DNA of 64,000 bases from Bilabrum cf. latius. Taxonomy: Eukaryota > Bigyra: Bicosoecida > Bigyra > Bicosoecida. A program made the position numbers and the translations under genes. This document shows, piece by piece, positions 63,678-64,000 of this stretch. The notes beneath the pieces were generated by a model. It ran no database searches. It saw nothing but the letters and a program-made list of their open reading frames with translations, and was not told the DNA's origin. Every line of letters starts with the position of its first letter. Positions within the stretch are counted from its first letter, which is position 1. Where the stretch lies: assembly GCA_965178125.1 (NCBI GenBank), contig OZ237737.1, positions 992,001 through 1,056,000 on the forward strand, written 5' to 3'.

Positions 63678-64000
63678 TCACCCCACAAGCTTGCCAAACT
63701 GTGTCTGCAAATACGCCACAAACTGCTAGGCTGCCTGCGCCACGGACTGCGGTGGATGTGCTCGAATCATCCTCATGTACTCGATGCGCGCCGTTCGCAG
63801 CTGCGATGCCGTGGCTCGTCGCAGCATCCTCAAGTGGGTGACGGCACCCCGCCGGGCAGCCTTGCCTGACGGCGCCGCACCGCATGCTGCCAAGTCTATG
63901 GCAATTGTCTGCCCAGGGTCAGCCAACGCAGCTTTGGCGGCAACCTGCCTGGCTACTTCCTCCACAACCCGTTCGATAGAGGAGGCAAGGGCCCCCGAGG
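63678..64000 (-). CDS. C-terminal end of an unidentified protein (5' end outside window)
   Basis: The minus-strand frame is open from the window edge to TGA 63680-63678 through TAG at 63728-63726 read as Gln. The visible 106 residues are Ala-rich and helical, with the core LRMLRRATASQLRTARIEYM. The end reads SVAQAAQQFVAYLQTQ then FGKLVG. It converges with CFAP57, 119 bp away. No family is recognised, and the fragment is too short for a functional call. Confidence 0.5.

Noticed and set aside
1-64000. UAG read as leucine or by programmed readthrough
   Set aside because: Motif positions in dynein, discoidin and cadherin segments favour Gln over Leu; around 110 sites, some adjacent, are too many for readthrough.
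1-64000. tRNA genes (including a CUA suppressor), rRNA, CRISPR arrays or transposons
   Set aside because: Intergenic stretches were scanned by eye for T-loop/anticodon patterns, regular repeats and transposase-like ORFs; none was convincing.

Overview
This window is nuclear DNA from a ciliated (flagellated) protist. It carries GT-AG spliceosomal introns, an axonemal dynein heavy chain, a CFAP57-type axonemal protein, an ORAI-type calcium channel, and very large multidomain surface proteins. I cannot name the species from the sequence.

The main result is that UAG is not a stop codon here and is best read as glutamine. Under the standard code the region looks like dozens of broken ORFs. With TAG read as sense, they join without a frame change (one exception, below) into 11 genes. 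About 110 in-frame TAGs were counted by eye. None of the 12 assigned stops is TAG: nine are TGA (550, 934, 27453, 27714, 53068, 55906, 58374, 58456, 63678) and three are TAA (4482, 4616, 63558). Gln is indicated where a TAG falls in a family motif. In dynein these are the 'LLGIQM' motif (18175) and the 'VHQ' motif (18370). Others are the discoidin-type 'QW..IDLG' (36948), cadherin 'GQI.V' (40974) and cadherin 'SQF.L.V' (42093).

Layout, left to right. 2-550 (+) is the C-terminal end of a membrane-anchored protein. 934-2427 (-) and 3190-4482 (+) are two secreted proteins of unknown function. 4616-11548 (-) is a 2,310-residue polycystin-1-like REJ/GPS membrane protein. 11919-27453 (+) is a 5,063-residue axonemal dynein heavy chain in three exons. 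27714-30518 (-) is a low-complexity protein of unknown function. 31392-53068 (+) is a roughly 7,176-residue surface protein with LamG, lectin-like, discoidin-like, cadherin and IPT/TIG domains, then a Cys-rich module and several membrane helices. 53923-55906 (+) is a three-exon conserved protein. 56125-58374 (+) is a VOC-like protein with one membrane helix. 58456-59229 (-) is an ORAI calcium channel homologue. 59253-63558 (+) is CFAP57 in two exons. 63678 to the end (-) is the C-terminus of another gene.

The one frame break is at 44442-44733 in the giant gene. It is a perfect 146-bp tandem duplication whose unit contains AG|GTGAGG. Splicing from copy 1 to copy 2 would remove exactly 146 nt and restore the frame. 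This may be an intron created by tandem duplication, or a recent mutation or an assembly artefact.

The genes suggest motility (dynein, CFAP57) alongside membrane sensing and calcium entry (REJ/GPS protein, ORAI, lectin/cadherin surface protein). Grouping them as one pathway is inference only. Residue positions and motif alignments were made by eye and from memory of the families. No database search was run.
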